Shown here piece by piece: positions 22,804 to 34,300 of a stretch of DNA of 64,000 bases; position 1 is the stretch's first letter; each line of letters begins with the position of its first letter. Both the position numbers and the translations under genes were made by a program. The DNA comes from Nematostella vectensis (taxonomy: Eukaryota > Cnidaria > Anthozoa > Actiniaria > Edwardsiidae): contig NC_064042.1 of assembly GCF_932526225.1 (NCBI RefSeq), positions 10,368,540 through 10,432,539 on the forward strand, read 5' to 3'. The notes below the pieces were generated by a model. It made no database searches and was not told where the DNA came from. It was given only the letters and a program-made list of their open reading frames with translations.

Positions 22804-24696
22804 AACACTATCTAAACTTTACTTACCTACTAACTAATAGCTTTTGGATTACCCACCTAATACATATATTGATAAGTTAAACTTATAACTTAAAGACTAC
22901 AGACAAGCTGTAGAAAAACTAGATGATCTGCGTAGGTGTTGTGTAGATAAGTTATAAACAACACAATGCTGAAAAAGTGTTGTACGCTTCTGGGAAAGAG
23001 AGTAGTTGCGCTGACTTTTCGAGTGTAAGCCTTTGTTTGTTTGTTTTTTTGTTTTTTTTTTGCTCCGACTAAGGCTCGAAACATCAGCGTAATTGCTCTG
23101 TTTCCAGGAATCGTGCAACACTTTTTTCAATCTTGTGTTTACTTGACTACCCAACTTGCTTAACTAAAAAACTACCAGTCTGGCTCCTGCCTAGCCTCAC
23201 CCTCGTCTACTGTATGTACTTGGTTCGTGCATGCTGCATGCTAGAGGAGTGCTTGTATACGTAGCATGTTGCTCGGATTAAATGAAAATAACCATCTGTA
23301 GGAGAATGATAAATCTTGGTCGATGTGTAGTGATAATGATATTGATCTATAATTTGGTACTAAAACGCGGGCTTACATTGATGTACTACACAGTGGAACC
23401 CCTTGCTCTAACTCGGGCAGTTCGCTTTCGAACTATTCGAACTATTATAAGCTTTCAATTCGTGTCTTCCCACAACTCTTTGCGACGCGCGCGTGAAACC
23501 GAGGCTAGGAGGGAGAGGGGGAGTGAGAAACCGTCATCTTTCACACAATTTCGTTTTCACGCGTTCGTCGCGGATGGTGGATAAAAACAGTGCTGAATGG
23601 TTTGGTAATTTGATGTGTAGTTACTGCGATTTCGAGTTTTCCGAGTGCTAGAACCGTCTCTCACTTCCGTCAATCAAGTTTTGAATTTGTAACAAGACAC
23701 ATTTTGTACCCTCGGATTGGTCAATACATTACTGTGAGATGGCGGGATTTGAAGCCATTTAAGTGTTGGCCAATGAAAACAGTTCCAAGTCTCGACTGAC
23801 GGATAAGCCATAATGAATTTTGTCGCTAATTTGTAAGGGTGAGTTCGCAGATTACTCAAAATAAAAGAAATCGCAGCTAAAGAACGTATGTTTAAGGGGT
23901 TAAGAAATTTGGTGTCAGAAATGGGATGTTGTGATTCCTAGAAAATCTGAAAGAATGTTAAAAGCAGAATTTTTGTTAGTGTTAGATCAGTTGCCGACTA
24001 GAGTAATCTAACAATAACAGTTTATGTCGAAACAGACGAACATGTCTTTAATGGGATTTCACTAAACACAGGCGGTAAGATTAAAGAATTTACGCAATGA
24101 AACTACCCGCTTATTATGTTGTTAATGAGATTTTCAGATAAAGAAGTTATTTTTCTATCAGACGAAAAGCGTCTGTGATTTCTATTGTTTACCCTAAGCA
24201 AATTTTAAAAGATTAATGAGGTTTCAGTCTGTTTTCTTTTATACAAAATTATATTTCTTCAGCTAACATACTGCAATCTATAGAAAAATTAATTTGCACG
24301 TCCTCCTTACTGCATCAATGTAAAACAAGAACTTTTGCATTCGATTCTTCTTAATCTATAATCGTCATAAGTGTGTAATTTTTGTCTATGATATGATAAT
24401 AGGGTAGAATTTGTGAATTGTTTCGCTCGATTAACACCATTATTTCCCCGCTTGGTAGACTGTAAAATGCAGCTCGGAAGGTTACCAAAGTTTATTATGC
24501 TCTCTAAACAGAGGGAAACTCATCCATTTCGTTTTAGGTATATTTTAAATTATTTATTTGTATTTCACTAAAACAATAAGCGGCACATATCAATACTTGA
24601 ATAAAAACAAAAGGAAAATAAGAATGAGCTTGTAAATTCAAGAAAGAGTAGTGGCATAAAAGTATTCTCATTCAAATTTTCCTGAGATTCGCTCTC
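22804..24696. other. Intergenic, no gene seen
   Basis: Nothing recognisable as a gene. Around 23470-23580 there is a CpG-rich patch (gcgacgcgcgcgtgaaac, cgcgttcgtcgcgg) that could be a promoter or CpG island for the downstream coiled-coil gene. The rest is AT-rich. Confidence 0.4.
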
Positions 24697-25338
24697 ATGG
24701 AGAAGCCAGTATCACGCTGCTGCTATCAGAATTGCGAAACCAAACATTGTTTTGGACCTCTCGCTGACCCTCGACAAGTCCGAAGAACTCATTTTGAAGG
24801 CTATTCGAGACACTTCACAATTTGTGAAAGCGCTCCACCCAAAATTAAAGAGAACGGAACAAAGCTTTGCACAGGAACTTCGATAAGTTGGAGGAAGTTC
24901 CCAAGCCCTTAGCAGCTGAGATATTGTCGACTCCTGTTAAGGAACCCGCGCAGAGTTTGACTCACTGTGGTTCAAATGTTTCTAAAACCTGTGAGGTCTT
25001 AAGCCAAGAACCAGGGACTTCTAGTGGCAGAGATGTTTACAGTTTCGGTGTATTGTGCGGCTCTTCACAGGAAAAGGTCGCTGAGCGACAGATTTTAGAG
25101 CTGATCAAGTGCGAGCAGCCAGAATGTTAATGCACGGAACGTGAGACAGCAAACGTAAGCGCGGAGTTAGCTGAAGATAAAAGCAGACCCAAGCTCTGCT
25201 AGAAACCGAAGTCAAGCAGGAAAATCCGAAGTGGGAAAAAGAAATAGTCAAGAGCGGTTTGGTGGTTCCAGAGAAAAGGTCAATGAAGAAAATATAAGTT
25301 TTAAACGTAAAATTCCTAAGGTGATTGTTACCGAGTAA
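24697..25338 (+). pseudogene. Broken 5' coding-like segment upstream of the coiled-coil gene
   Basis: Coding-like sequence appears to pass through successive frames. The first starts at ATG 24697 (MEKPVSRCCYQNCETKHCF, stop 24910). A second runs from about 24867 (FDKLEEVPKPLAAEIL) with a TAA at 25128, after which it resumes (CTERETANVSAELAEDKSR). A third frame begins at about 25196 (LLETEVKQENPKWEKEIVK), then the downstream gene's frame (KVNEENISFKRKIPKVIVTE) with a TAA at 25336. The acidic and basic composition matches the gene downstream. It could be decayed 5' sequence of that gene, sequence errors, or unrecognised small introns. Confidence 0.4.
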
Positions 25339-25656
25339 GTAGAGGAAACGCCAACCGATGCAAATAACATCACTCGAGGAGCAAAAATTTCTAGCACTTC
25401 AAAGGGAAAAAGACCCACGGAGATTCCAGAAAAAAAGGTTTACCTTTGCAAAGGAGGAACGTTAAATACAAGGCAAAACGACCAAGATTTCCCAGTCCAA
25501 AACCTAGCTGTTTACAATCCTGAAGATTTGAAAAGCAGGTTTCATACGGTCGGACCATTCCCTCAATTTCCAAACAATGAGCTTATCATCAAGAAGGATA
25601 TACAGCAGACTCAACCGACAAATATTCAGAATTTGTTTTCGGTACTCAAATCGGTA

Positions 25657-28600
25657 ATGGACGGTCTAGCGGCTTGCTCAAGAATGGCGGACAAACTGAA
25701 AACAAATGTCACACTTTCACATGAGTCCATGAAATCTGCTCGTCCCTTACCGCATCCGCAAATATGCATAACAGACTACAGTCAAGAAATCAATAAAAGC
25801 GTTTTAAATGAGACATCTCGACAAACTCTTCAAAAAGTTGAGAAAGAAACGCAAGCCTCCATGCCGGCTCAAGTGGGGTCAGCGGAAGACGTGCGAGACG
25901 TCATATACGAGGAAATAAAGTCGGCCCAGCAACAGCTACCGCAAATGGAGGACAAATCAGTCTTTGAAGAGACCCATGCGGGGAAGGAAATCTCAGCTGT
26001 TACGGTGAAAAATCAAACTTTCCATATAAATAATGCGAAGCCAAAGACCCAAGCGCCTAAAGAGAAAGGATTGAAACTATTTTCTAAAAAGTTCTTTTCG
26101 AGAAGTAACAAAGGTTCAAGGATGAAGGCAAGCAAAAGTGTGGAATTATTATCATTACCATCAAATCAGATGATAAATGAAGACGTCCAAAACCTCCAGG
26201 TGCACGCTTTTAAAACTATTGAAGTGAGATCGGATTCTACTGGAAAAGAGGTAGATAATTTATTATTGAAGGAGGAGAACAGGAGACTTGTAGATGAAGT
26301 GTGCCGAATGGAGGAAGAGTTAAGAATTTTGAGAGATAGGGGAGCTGCGAGACAACCAAAAACTGTATTGGAAAGCTTTGAAAATGGTGAAAATTTCAAG
26401 GTTATTGAGAATTTCTCTGATGTCACAATGCACTGGGATGACTCGTTTGACGTTGAACACGTCAAGACATTGCAAAATACACCAACACCAGAACACACGG
26501 AAGACGGCAATACCGAGCAAGAAATACAAATGCTGGAACAGAAGGCGGACGATTTAGTAAGTGACAGTAACTCGATGAGAAAGAAACTAGTTGATGTTTT
26601 CAAGGAGAATGAGGTTTTCGAGGATAAAGTCGCGGCACTCCGTACAAGGCACGAGACTGAGGTGCAGAGACTGAAGGACGAAAATTTCAGCTTAAAGTCA
26701 CGTGTGGATAACCTGATGACTGCTAAGACCCTATCAGAACGCAGCCATCAAAAACTAAAGCTTGTCAACAAATGGCAAAAAGCAATAGAAGACGACGTTA
26801 TTTTAAGGTGTTCACAACTCGTCTACGAGCTCAATAAAGAGCTGAACATAGAAAGGGAGTCTAACGATTCCAGCTTCTCGAAAGGTGAGGAAGCCGTGAA
26901 GCAAACCCCAGATGAAATGTCGGAGAGCATCCTTGAATGCTTCGAGTACATACCCGAGAAGAATACCGAGTTTATGACGACAGTAAAGATGGCTCGATCT
27001 GAGAGCAAACTCTCGATTGTCTCCCAAAGATCAGGGAGTACCTATAGCTCTTGCGATGATCTCCTTGCGATAAGTAGACGAGGGTCGGGGCGGAGTAGCT
27101 TTACATCGGATGCGTCCAACGCTTTGAGTCTCTCCACGAGTGCACTAGACTCTGATGGGGACTTACTCAGGGTGGGGGAGGGGAGGGTGAGCCGATTTCC
27201 GCCCCCATCATCACCTGTGCAGTCAAGAGAAAAACGGCGGGAGAAAGGCAAACCCAAGAACGCGCTGCAAGTTGATAACCAGGACGAAGGTCGAATGAAG
27301 CAGCTGAACGAAATTCTCAGTATGCTTGAGAGCAAGTGTAAGCTTATGGTCAGGAAATACAAGGAGAAGCGGTTTCATTGTGGGCAAGTGGACGAAAAGG
27401 TGAGATCCTTGCAGAAGGAGCGAGATCAAATATTCAGCGAACTCGAGGGACTGAAGAAGGCCAAGGAACAACAAGATGTCATGTTGATATGTCTAAGGAA
27501 TCTACAAAAGGAAAACGACTCCATGAAACTGGATAACTTCGAATTGAGAAACTCCTTGAATAGAGCCAGCAAATGTGATGGACCCTTCTTACTGTTCAAG
27601 CCCTTGAAAGGCAGAGAAGTAGGGGTCGATATGCGTGAGCAGGAAAGCCTCGAGAGAGCTCCGAACTTGAGCGTTCTGGAAGAGGGCCTGAACTACCCCA
27701 CGGTTAACAGTTTCTCGCCTCACGACCTCAGCAAGCGGTCTCTATCGTACGAGGAGACTCCAAGATACCCTGCGCTTAAAAACGCAGTGCAGTATGACCC
27801 CACCAACATTCTACCCAAGTGTACCAAGGGTTGTAGACCAAACGTAAGGGAAGCCGGAAGAGGAGAATTATTTAACAACCGCGAGCGCATTATTAAAAAT
27901 ACAGCAACAAATGAGCCTTCAGAGAGCCTGGTGCCAAGTAACAACTTTTTTACAACTGACAAGGACAACACGCGTGGTTTCGGTAGAGAGAATGTTGTAA
28001 TCAATCGAGAAGGATTGGCAAAATCTCCTCAATTGGACATACCCAAAAAACGCAACGACCGTCCCCAAATAGCCAACAGAATGCTGAATCAGCATTCAAA
28101 AGTTGCGGCAAACAAGGTCATGTCCTACCCAGACATCAAAAAGGTAGAAATAGACAGAACGGATCGATATCGTGCCGATCACGTGATCAATCACAGGGAG
28201 TTTTGGTTCGAGGAGGAGTTCTTCGCAGAGCAGGAACCATCCCCAGAGCCACCCCAACGGGAAAGATGTGGCCGCGAGCTTGAGAGGATTGACGAGATCT
28301 CCGTAGACGGGGTCGAGATTGAGCTCGACGACATTGATATACCGTATCCGAGCATGCGCATGGATGGAGTGGACGCTGACCACACCAAGGCACTCGCGAA
28401 TTCGGAAAGAGTAACCGCGGAACAGCTTACTCGGGATATCGGGCTCACTGATCCAGACAGCGACATCAATTCACAAAAACGTGGGTTCACGTATGGTATA
28501 GCGGTAAAAGTCGAGCAATTGCAACTGAATGATGGACACGAAAAAGCGAAGATGGTTCCACTCAGAAACAAAGCGTATTCACAATATGATTCGCCTTTTC

Positions 28601-28884
28601 AAGCCACCCATGAGCGCCCAGTGTACAGCGACAAACGGTTTCGATCAAAGTCCGTTAAAACTCGTAAGGAGAATAAGACGAACAAACCGCAGAATGATCC
28701 GAACCATGTGGGAGGTAACCACCATGAGCACTGCAGTTCAATACTCGCATTACTAACTCACCCAAAGAACTCGTTCAAACACATTGAGAAAAAGACCAAA
28801 GCTCCCACTAAGGAGGGAGGGGTTCGTAAGACTGTATCACTTTGTAGGAGTCGAGATCGCCTTTATAGAGTTCATTATGTCTAA
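25657..28884 (+). CDS. Large uncharacterised coiled-coil protein, single exon
   Basis: The frame is open from 25339 to the TAA/TAG-type stop at 28884, with no ATG before 25657. From that Met the protein is about 1075 aa. I do not recognise the family. It has three coiled-coil stretches: around residues 205-235 (LLLKEENRRLVDEVCRMEEE), 290-390 (MLEQKADDLVSDSNSMRKKL onward) and 545-640 (MKQLNEILSMLESKCKLMVR onward). Ser-rich linkers (SIVSQRSGSTYSSCDDLL) and a basic patch near residue 145 (LKLFSKKFFSRSNKGSRMK) lie between them. The C-terminal third is low-complexity, with an acidic block (DEISVDGVEIELDDIDIPYP) and a basic tail. It has no membrane segment or signal peptide. A cytoskeletal or scaffold role is only a guess. 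The true start may lie upstream, because the frame continues without a stop to 25339. Confidence 0.75.
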   Translation: MDGLAACSRMADKLKTNVTLSHESMKSARPLPHPQICITDYSQEINKSVLNETSRQTLQKVEKETQASMPAQVGSAEDVRDVIYEEIKSAQQQLPQMEDKSVFEETHAGKEISAVTVKNQTFHINNAKPKTQAPKEKGLKLFSKKFFSRSNKGSRMKASKSVELLSLPSNQMINEDVQNLQVHAFKTIEVRSDSTGKEVDNLLLKEENRRLVDEVCRMEEELRILRDRGAARQPKTVLESFENGENFKVIENFSDVTMHWDDSFDVEHVKTLQNTPTPEHTEDGNTEQEIQMLEQKADDLVSDSNSMRKKLVDVFKENEVFEDKVAALRTRHETEVQRLKDENFSLKSRVDNLMTAKTLSERSHQKLKLVNKWQKAIEDDVILRCSQLVYELNKELNIERESNDSSFSKGEEAVKQTPDEMSESILECFEYIPEKNTEFMTTVKMARSESKLSIVSQRSGSTYSSCDDLLAISRRGSGRSSFTSDASNALSLSTSALDSDGDLLRVGEGRVSRFPPPSSPVQSREKRREKGKPKNALQVDNQDEGRMKQLNEILSMLESKCKLMVRKYKEKRFHCGQVDEKVRSLQKERDQIFSELEGLKKAKEQQDVMLICLRNLQKENDSMKLDNFELRNSLNRASKCDGPFLLFKPLKGREVGVDMREQESLERAPNLSVLEEGLNYPTVNSFSPHDLSKRSLSYEETPRYPALKNAVQYDPTNILPKCTKGCRPNVREAGRGELFNNRERIIKNTATNEPSESLVPSNNFFTTDKDNTRGFGRENVVINREGLAKSPQLDIPKKRNDRPQIANRMLNQHSKVAANKVMSYPDIKKVEIDRTDRYRADHVINHREFWFEEEFFAEQEPSPEPPQRERCGRELERIDEISVDGVEIELDDIDIPYPSMRMDGVDADHTKALANSERVTAEQLTRDIGLTDPDSDINSQKRGFTYGIAVKVEQLQLNDGHEKAKMVPLRNKAYSQYDSPFQATHERPVYSDKRFRSKSVKTRKENKTNKPQNDPNHVGGNHHEHCSSILALLTHPKNSFKHIEKKTKAPTKEGGVRKTVSLCRSRDRLYRVHYV

Positions 28885-28919
28885 TCTGGCAAATCAGTTG
28901 GTATAATGGCAATTCTAGA

Positions 28920-29480
28920 ATTTAGGGGGTAGGGGTTCGTACGACTGCTATCCAATGCTTGACAAGGCTCACCCCAAGGGGGTAGGGGTGCGTAAGATGG
29001 TGTAGGTTATGTTGTTTGACAAAGCTCGTCACAGTGAGATGTGCGTCAGACCTATTTCTGTGTAGGTAATAATGTTTGACAAAACCCGCCTTGAGGTGAT
29101 GGGGGTGCGTATGATGGTGTAGGTAAGATTGTTTGACAAGGCTCACCCCAGGGGGAGAGGTGCGTTAGACATGTCTCGGTGTAGGTATGAATGTTTGACA
29201 AGACTCGCCCAAGCGGGTGAGTGTGCGTAAATTGCTATGGTAGTGTAGTGTACAGTGTAGGACAAGCTTTCCCACAAGGGATGAGATGCGCTGGAAGTGG
29301 TGACCTTAGCATTTTGTCGGGATGCGTTTAAAAAACAAGGTTTTACTAGACTTGCCCAAAGGCAGGGCGCGTAAAGCGTGCTTGAATGTCTTTGGGCAGA
29401 TCGCTTAATTGTGGTGCGTTAGACGTGTATCAAGCTAAAACTAAATTTTACTAGACTAACCCATGCAAATGCTGGGTGCG
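28920..29480. repeat. Degenerate tandem repeat, about 70-80-bp unit
   Basis: The phrases 'gtaggtaatgtttgacaa', 'gctcaccccaaggggg' and 'gtgcgtaagatggtgtaggt' recur seven or so times with divergence, immediately 3' of the coiled-coil gene stop. This may be 3' UTR sequence. Confidence 0.7.
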
Positions 29481-29678
29481 AAGTAGTCAACACCTGAGAC
29501 TCTCTTTGCGCTCGACATTCTGGCTCGCGAGTCCCAGGTCTGGACTTGGTGCGCAGGTACTAAGGTTGAAGGTAGGCGCGCTCGAATTGTCTTTGGGCAG
29601 TTACTTTATTTTGACAAGCATGTCTAACAAAAAAACATATCTTTTAGAAAATGCGTTAAAATATTACTAATGCCTGGT

Positions 29679-29880
29679 GCACACTAGTGACATAATGACA
29701 TAGGCGCGTGTTTCCTTATGTTCAAGTGTGAATGGTTCGACATTTTAACAGAAGCCCAACATAACGACATAAGAGAAAAATGATGTTTTTTTTCTTTTAT
29801 GTCGTTATGTCGATGTCATTATGTCGGGCTTAAAAGAGTGCGTGCGCCTAAGTTGTTATGTCGTTATGTCACTAGTGTGC
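29679..29880. repeat. About 200-bp foldback MITE
   Basis: GCACACTAGTGACATAATGA at the left and TCGTTATGTCACTAGTGTGC at the right form terminal inverted repeats. A second nested pair, cataacgacataa and ttatgtcgttatg, lies inside, giving a long cruciform-capable sequence. Confidence 0.8.
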
Positions 29881-31373
29881 TAAGCATGCCATTTTGATGT
29901 CTTAAACGAAATAAGCGCACGTACATTTCCTTGGTGTTTTGTTATAAGTACGAAACATTACTCAAATATTTATATGGTGTTCCCTTAACTTAACGGACAA
30001 TATCACAGTAACCACAGTGACCTTATGCCTTCACTTCCATTGACACTTCCCTTTTTCACTTCCATTAAAAAGATCTTTTTTTCTACCAATATAATAATAT
30101 CCTTTTAAACGAGAAAAGAAATGAATCATTTATTTTAAATAAAAAGGCAGGGAGGCATAAATAGGCTTTCAGGCTAAAGCTCGTAGACATTTGACGGGTA
30201 TTGTCAATGGTGGACTGTATGGGTATTAATGGAGTAAATACAATACTCAAGATCCAAGAAAACAAATCAGGCGAAACTCTATTGAAAGATGTATGATAGT
30301 TGGAATTTTCTGGTCTAAAATGTAACTTGGAGGCACAGCAAAGATAGAATTCTACCTCTATTATTTTCGCGTCCACCACCTTAAAAAAATCATTAAATCG
30401 TTTCTTATTTGAAACTGTTTATTAAGTGATAAAGCGCTAGCATTAACCGCAGAATCATTTTGATGTAAGACTGCAGGAAAAGCTGTAGATGCTTTAAATT
30501 TTAATCACTAGATATAGGCATATTGTTTGAAATGCTTAAGGCTTCTCAAGGCCTCTAAGGATGTCAGCTCTTTTGGCAAGTTTTGCCTGGGGAGGAATAG
30601 TGCCCAAAGTATATTAAATATTGTGAAAAAAAAACCCGGTTCGGGGCAGTTAAGTGGAAGGCGTGTAGCCCTTTAATTGCGCGCATTGTAAGAACCTTAA
30701 AGAAACCGCTTATTTGTAAGGCCTAAGGAAGGTGCGCGGTCCATCGACAAAAGTCGCACATCCGGAAAATGGGAGAATAAAGAGGTGGTCGGTGCTTGCC
30801 TTTTTTTTCTAAAATTTGTGGGAAAAAGATGTGTGAGAGCTAATATCCTAATACTAATAATACTAATACTAATAATAATCCACAAATAACCTAACGCCAT
30901 GTGTTTGCCCCCACTCTTTGGATCTCTTTTAGGGATCCCTGATTCGCCCCAGGCCACGCCTTGCTACGCATATATAGGCTCGGATACATTATGCCGGCAT
31001 AATTTTGAGCAAAATACTATAGTCGGAGCATCGAGCATAATGCCGGCATAATACCCATTTTTTCAGGCATAATAGTACAAAATTACTTAGGACATCAAGT
31101 GGCTGTTTGAATTTTTGTGTTATTGCTTTTTACTTTCCAATCAAACCAACAAAATGAAAAAATAACTGAAATGTGTTGGTGTTTCGACTTGGAGATGTGG
31201 TACCCAGGTTTTAAATTTATGCCAGGATGCTAAGCCCTTAAAGTTGTCATCTCCTTTGATCACTCATCGTGAGTCATGGCTGAGAGTTCGGAGACACCTG
31301 TTGACCCTGTCTGTCGTTGATTTGACTCATCCCCCCTGCAACATCAGAAGCTGCGAAGAGTGATTTATCGCAA
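29881..31373. other. Intergenic, no gene seen
   Basis: AT-rich sequence with no supported gene. A 'gccggcataat' motif recurs at 30994 and 31042; see the possible outer element at 30962. Confidence 0.4.
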
Positions 31374-31377
31374 TTAA

Positions 31378-34300
31378 GAAGCGCTCCGCTAATCCATTCA
31401 AGATGAAATGCAATACTCAAAAAAATGATTTTTCAATAATTTGTCTATAGACTTATATTTGTCTCCTGATTACAAAAATGTGTTTCTTTTGAAAATCTAA
31501 CGAATATTAAATATTTTATGGATTTTTCCTTATTTTTCTCGGCATGACCCCGAAAAACACTACAAAATTTGAACCAAGTATCGCTACCTGCAGTGCGAAA
31601 AATAAACAGCGCAGAAACACAACAACACCACAGGAGGCAACCAGGATATGTGCTCTCAATATTATTTTAATCTCGGCTTAATCCAGTTAAAATAGAATAT
31701 TTGACAGATTTTCTCAAATATAGCCTCGCATCCATCATTTTGCACGATCGTCAAACCGACAAATTGAGGCCTTAAAAGTCGCATCTGGTACATTGCTCTA
31801 TCAAAAATGGTTATTTTTCCTGAAAAGACAGTCACTTACTTGCCTAGAATCTGAAATAAAATTTTGGGGATAATGAAATCCGGAGCGCTGAGAGCGCCAA
31901 GAAGATACAACACTTCACATGTTATTGACCTTTCAAACTTGGGCCAACTGTGACACCAACAGCTAAATTGGCAGGAAAACTTGGCTTTTGCCGACGCTCC
32001 CACCTCAAAACAACGCTGAAAACAAATTTGAGGACCAACAAATATGTGTGTTATCACTTGCAGTCTTCGTTGTGCGAGATGATTAAGGCAAAACACGTAT
32101 TTGAATAGATTATGACTAGTCTTGCCCAATGTTTGTGTCCAGACAATTCGTAACATAGATCAAAACAACAAATTAAGTGGTATCGAATTTTCCTCACCTC
32201 AGCTTGGGAAAGTACTTGATAGGCATCGTTTTTTATCAATGCTTATTCCCCTACAAGCGCATAAAAACGCTTCGGCTTGCGATCTCGGAATGTTTTTTAT
32301 GGTGCTTCCACCGGCAGCGCACACAGGAATCCCAAAGTTTCTAAAACACAACGCAAAAAAAAGAAGAGAAAACAGAAAGAGCAACTCATAAAAAAATCTG
32401 ATTCCTTATTTTGGAATAGAATAAAATAAATAATACCCAACCGTAAGGATTGTTTGAAATAGTAAGCCATCGAAGTTATCGAATGATGGATTTTATTCCT
32501 TACGGAGCGGAAGTTACATATCTTGTGATATTGACAGTTGGCAATAAACAGATAGTTTTTCATACCAGTACCAGGTACGTTCTATAAGTGTTTATACACT
32601 GGTTTCTTCTTGCTGTCCGTTTTGCACAGTTTTAGTGAGAATATAGCTTTTTGCTCATACTCTCAGTTCCTAGGCGGGGCGTGTTGCGCTAGTAAAGACA
32701 ACCCTGGTATAGTGCGGTGCCTGAATATCACAAACTGCACACAAGATATCAAGAAGCATCTCCGTTCCTTGGGGGTGAGAGATTCACCAAAGCTGGTTCT
32801 GGCCGGTGCAGGTAAAACATTTTCAACATTGGCGCACTATGAATAACCACTTTTTAAAACCTACAGTTTGATTTGCTGTTCAGGTTCAGGTCTGTGTCCA
32901 AACAATTCGTGACATTCTGCTTGGAAAAGCACTTGATAGGCATCGTTTTTTATCAATGTCCGTTCCTCTACGAAGACCTAACTCAACTACGGTTGATTAT
33001 TGTTGGAACACAATAATCAGCGCTTATTCATGTTAGCATGTGACACGCCACAGAAAAACCATAACTGTTTTATTCACAAGGATGGATAGGACAATTAGGA
33101 CACATTGATACTAACAAATTTATTTCAGATTGGGTAGATACAATTTGTGATATTGCCCTTAGTCATTGCTGTGAAATTGTATCCGAAATATATTAACAAA
33201 AAACTGATAGCAAGTAATTTTCTAAAAACGGACACAAAATATCACAATAGTTTGAAAGCCCCCAAAATTAACGTTTGTCACAGAGGAAATCATTCTATAC
33301 AGTACACAATCAGATCTTCATGGAAGAATCTAGAGCTCTATGGGGGTATTTGGCTCTGGCGCTGTTCACGGGGTGGGGTGGGGATCTGGCTCTGTCAACA
33401 AAGAAATCTGGCTCTGGTGCTGTCCACGGGGCGATCTTGCTCTTGTCCACGGGGGATATGGCTTTTGCGCTGTCCACGGGGGATCTGGCTTTTGCGCTGT
33501 CCACGGGGTATCTGGCTCTGGCGCTTCCCACCATGATATCTGGCTCTGGCTCTGTCAATAGGGAAATCTGGTTCTGGCGCTGTCCACAGGGGGATCTTGC
33601 TCTGACACTGTCCACGTGGGGATCTTGCTCTGACACTGTCCACGGGGGTTTCTTGCTATGGCGCTGTCCACGGGGGTTTCTTGCTATGGCGCTGTCCACG
33701 GGGCGATCTTGCTCTTGTCCACGGGGGGATATGGCTTTTGCGCTGTCCACGGGGGGGATCTGGCTTTTGCGCTGTCCACGGGATATCTGGCTCTGGCGCT
33801 TCCCACCATGATATCTGGCTCTGCCTCTGTCAATAAGGAAATCTGGTTCTGGCGCTGTCTACGGGGGGATCTTGCTTTGACACTGTCCACGGGGGTTTCT
33901 TGCTATGGCGCTGTCCACGGGGGGATTTGGCTCTGGTGCTGTCCACGGGGGGATCTTGCTCTTGTCTACGGGAGGATCTGGCTTTTGCGCTGTCCACGGG
34001 GTATCTGGCTCTGGCTTTGTCCACCGTGGTATCTGGCCCTGGCACTGTCAAAAGGAAATCTGGTTCTGGCACTGTCCACGGGGGGGTCTTGCTCTGGCGC
34101 TGTCCATGGGGGTTTCTTGCTCTGGCACTGTCCACGGGGGGATCTGGCTCTGTCCACGGGGGGATCTGGCGCTGTCCACGGGGGGATCTGGCGCTGTCCA
34201 CGGGGGTTTCTTGCTCTGGCACTGTCCACGGGGGTGGGGGGGGGGGGGTCTTGCTCTGGCGCTGTACCACGGGGGGATCTGGCTCTGTCCACGGGGGATC

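Noticed and set aside
24867-25130. Independent small gene (88 codons)
   Set aside because: It has no good start context. It joins coding-like text on both sides in other frames, so it is treated as part of the broken 5' segment.
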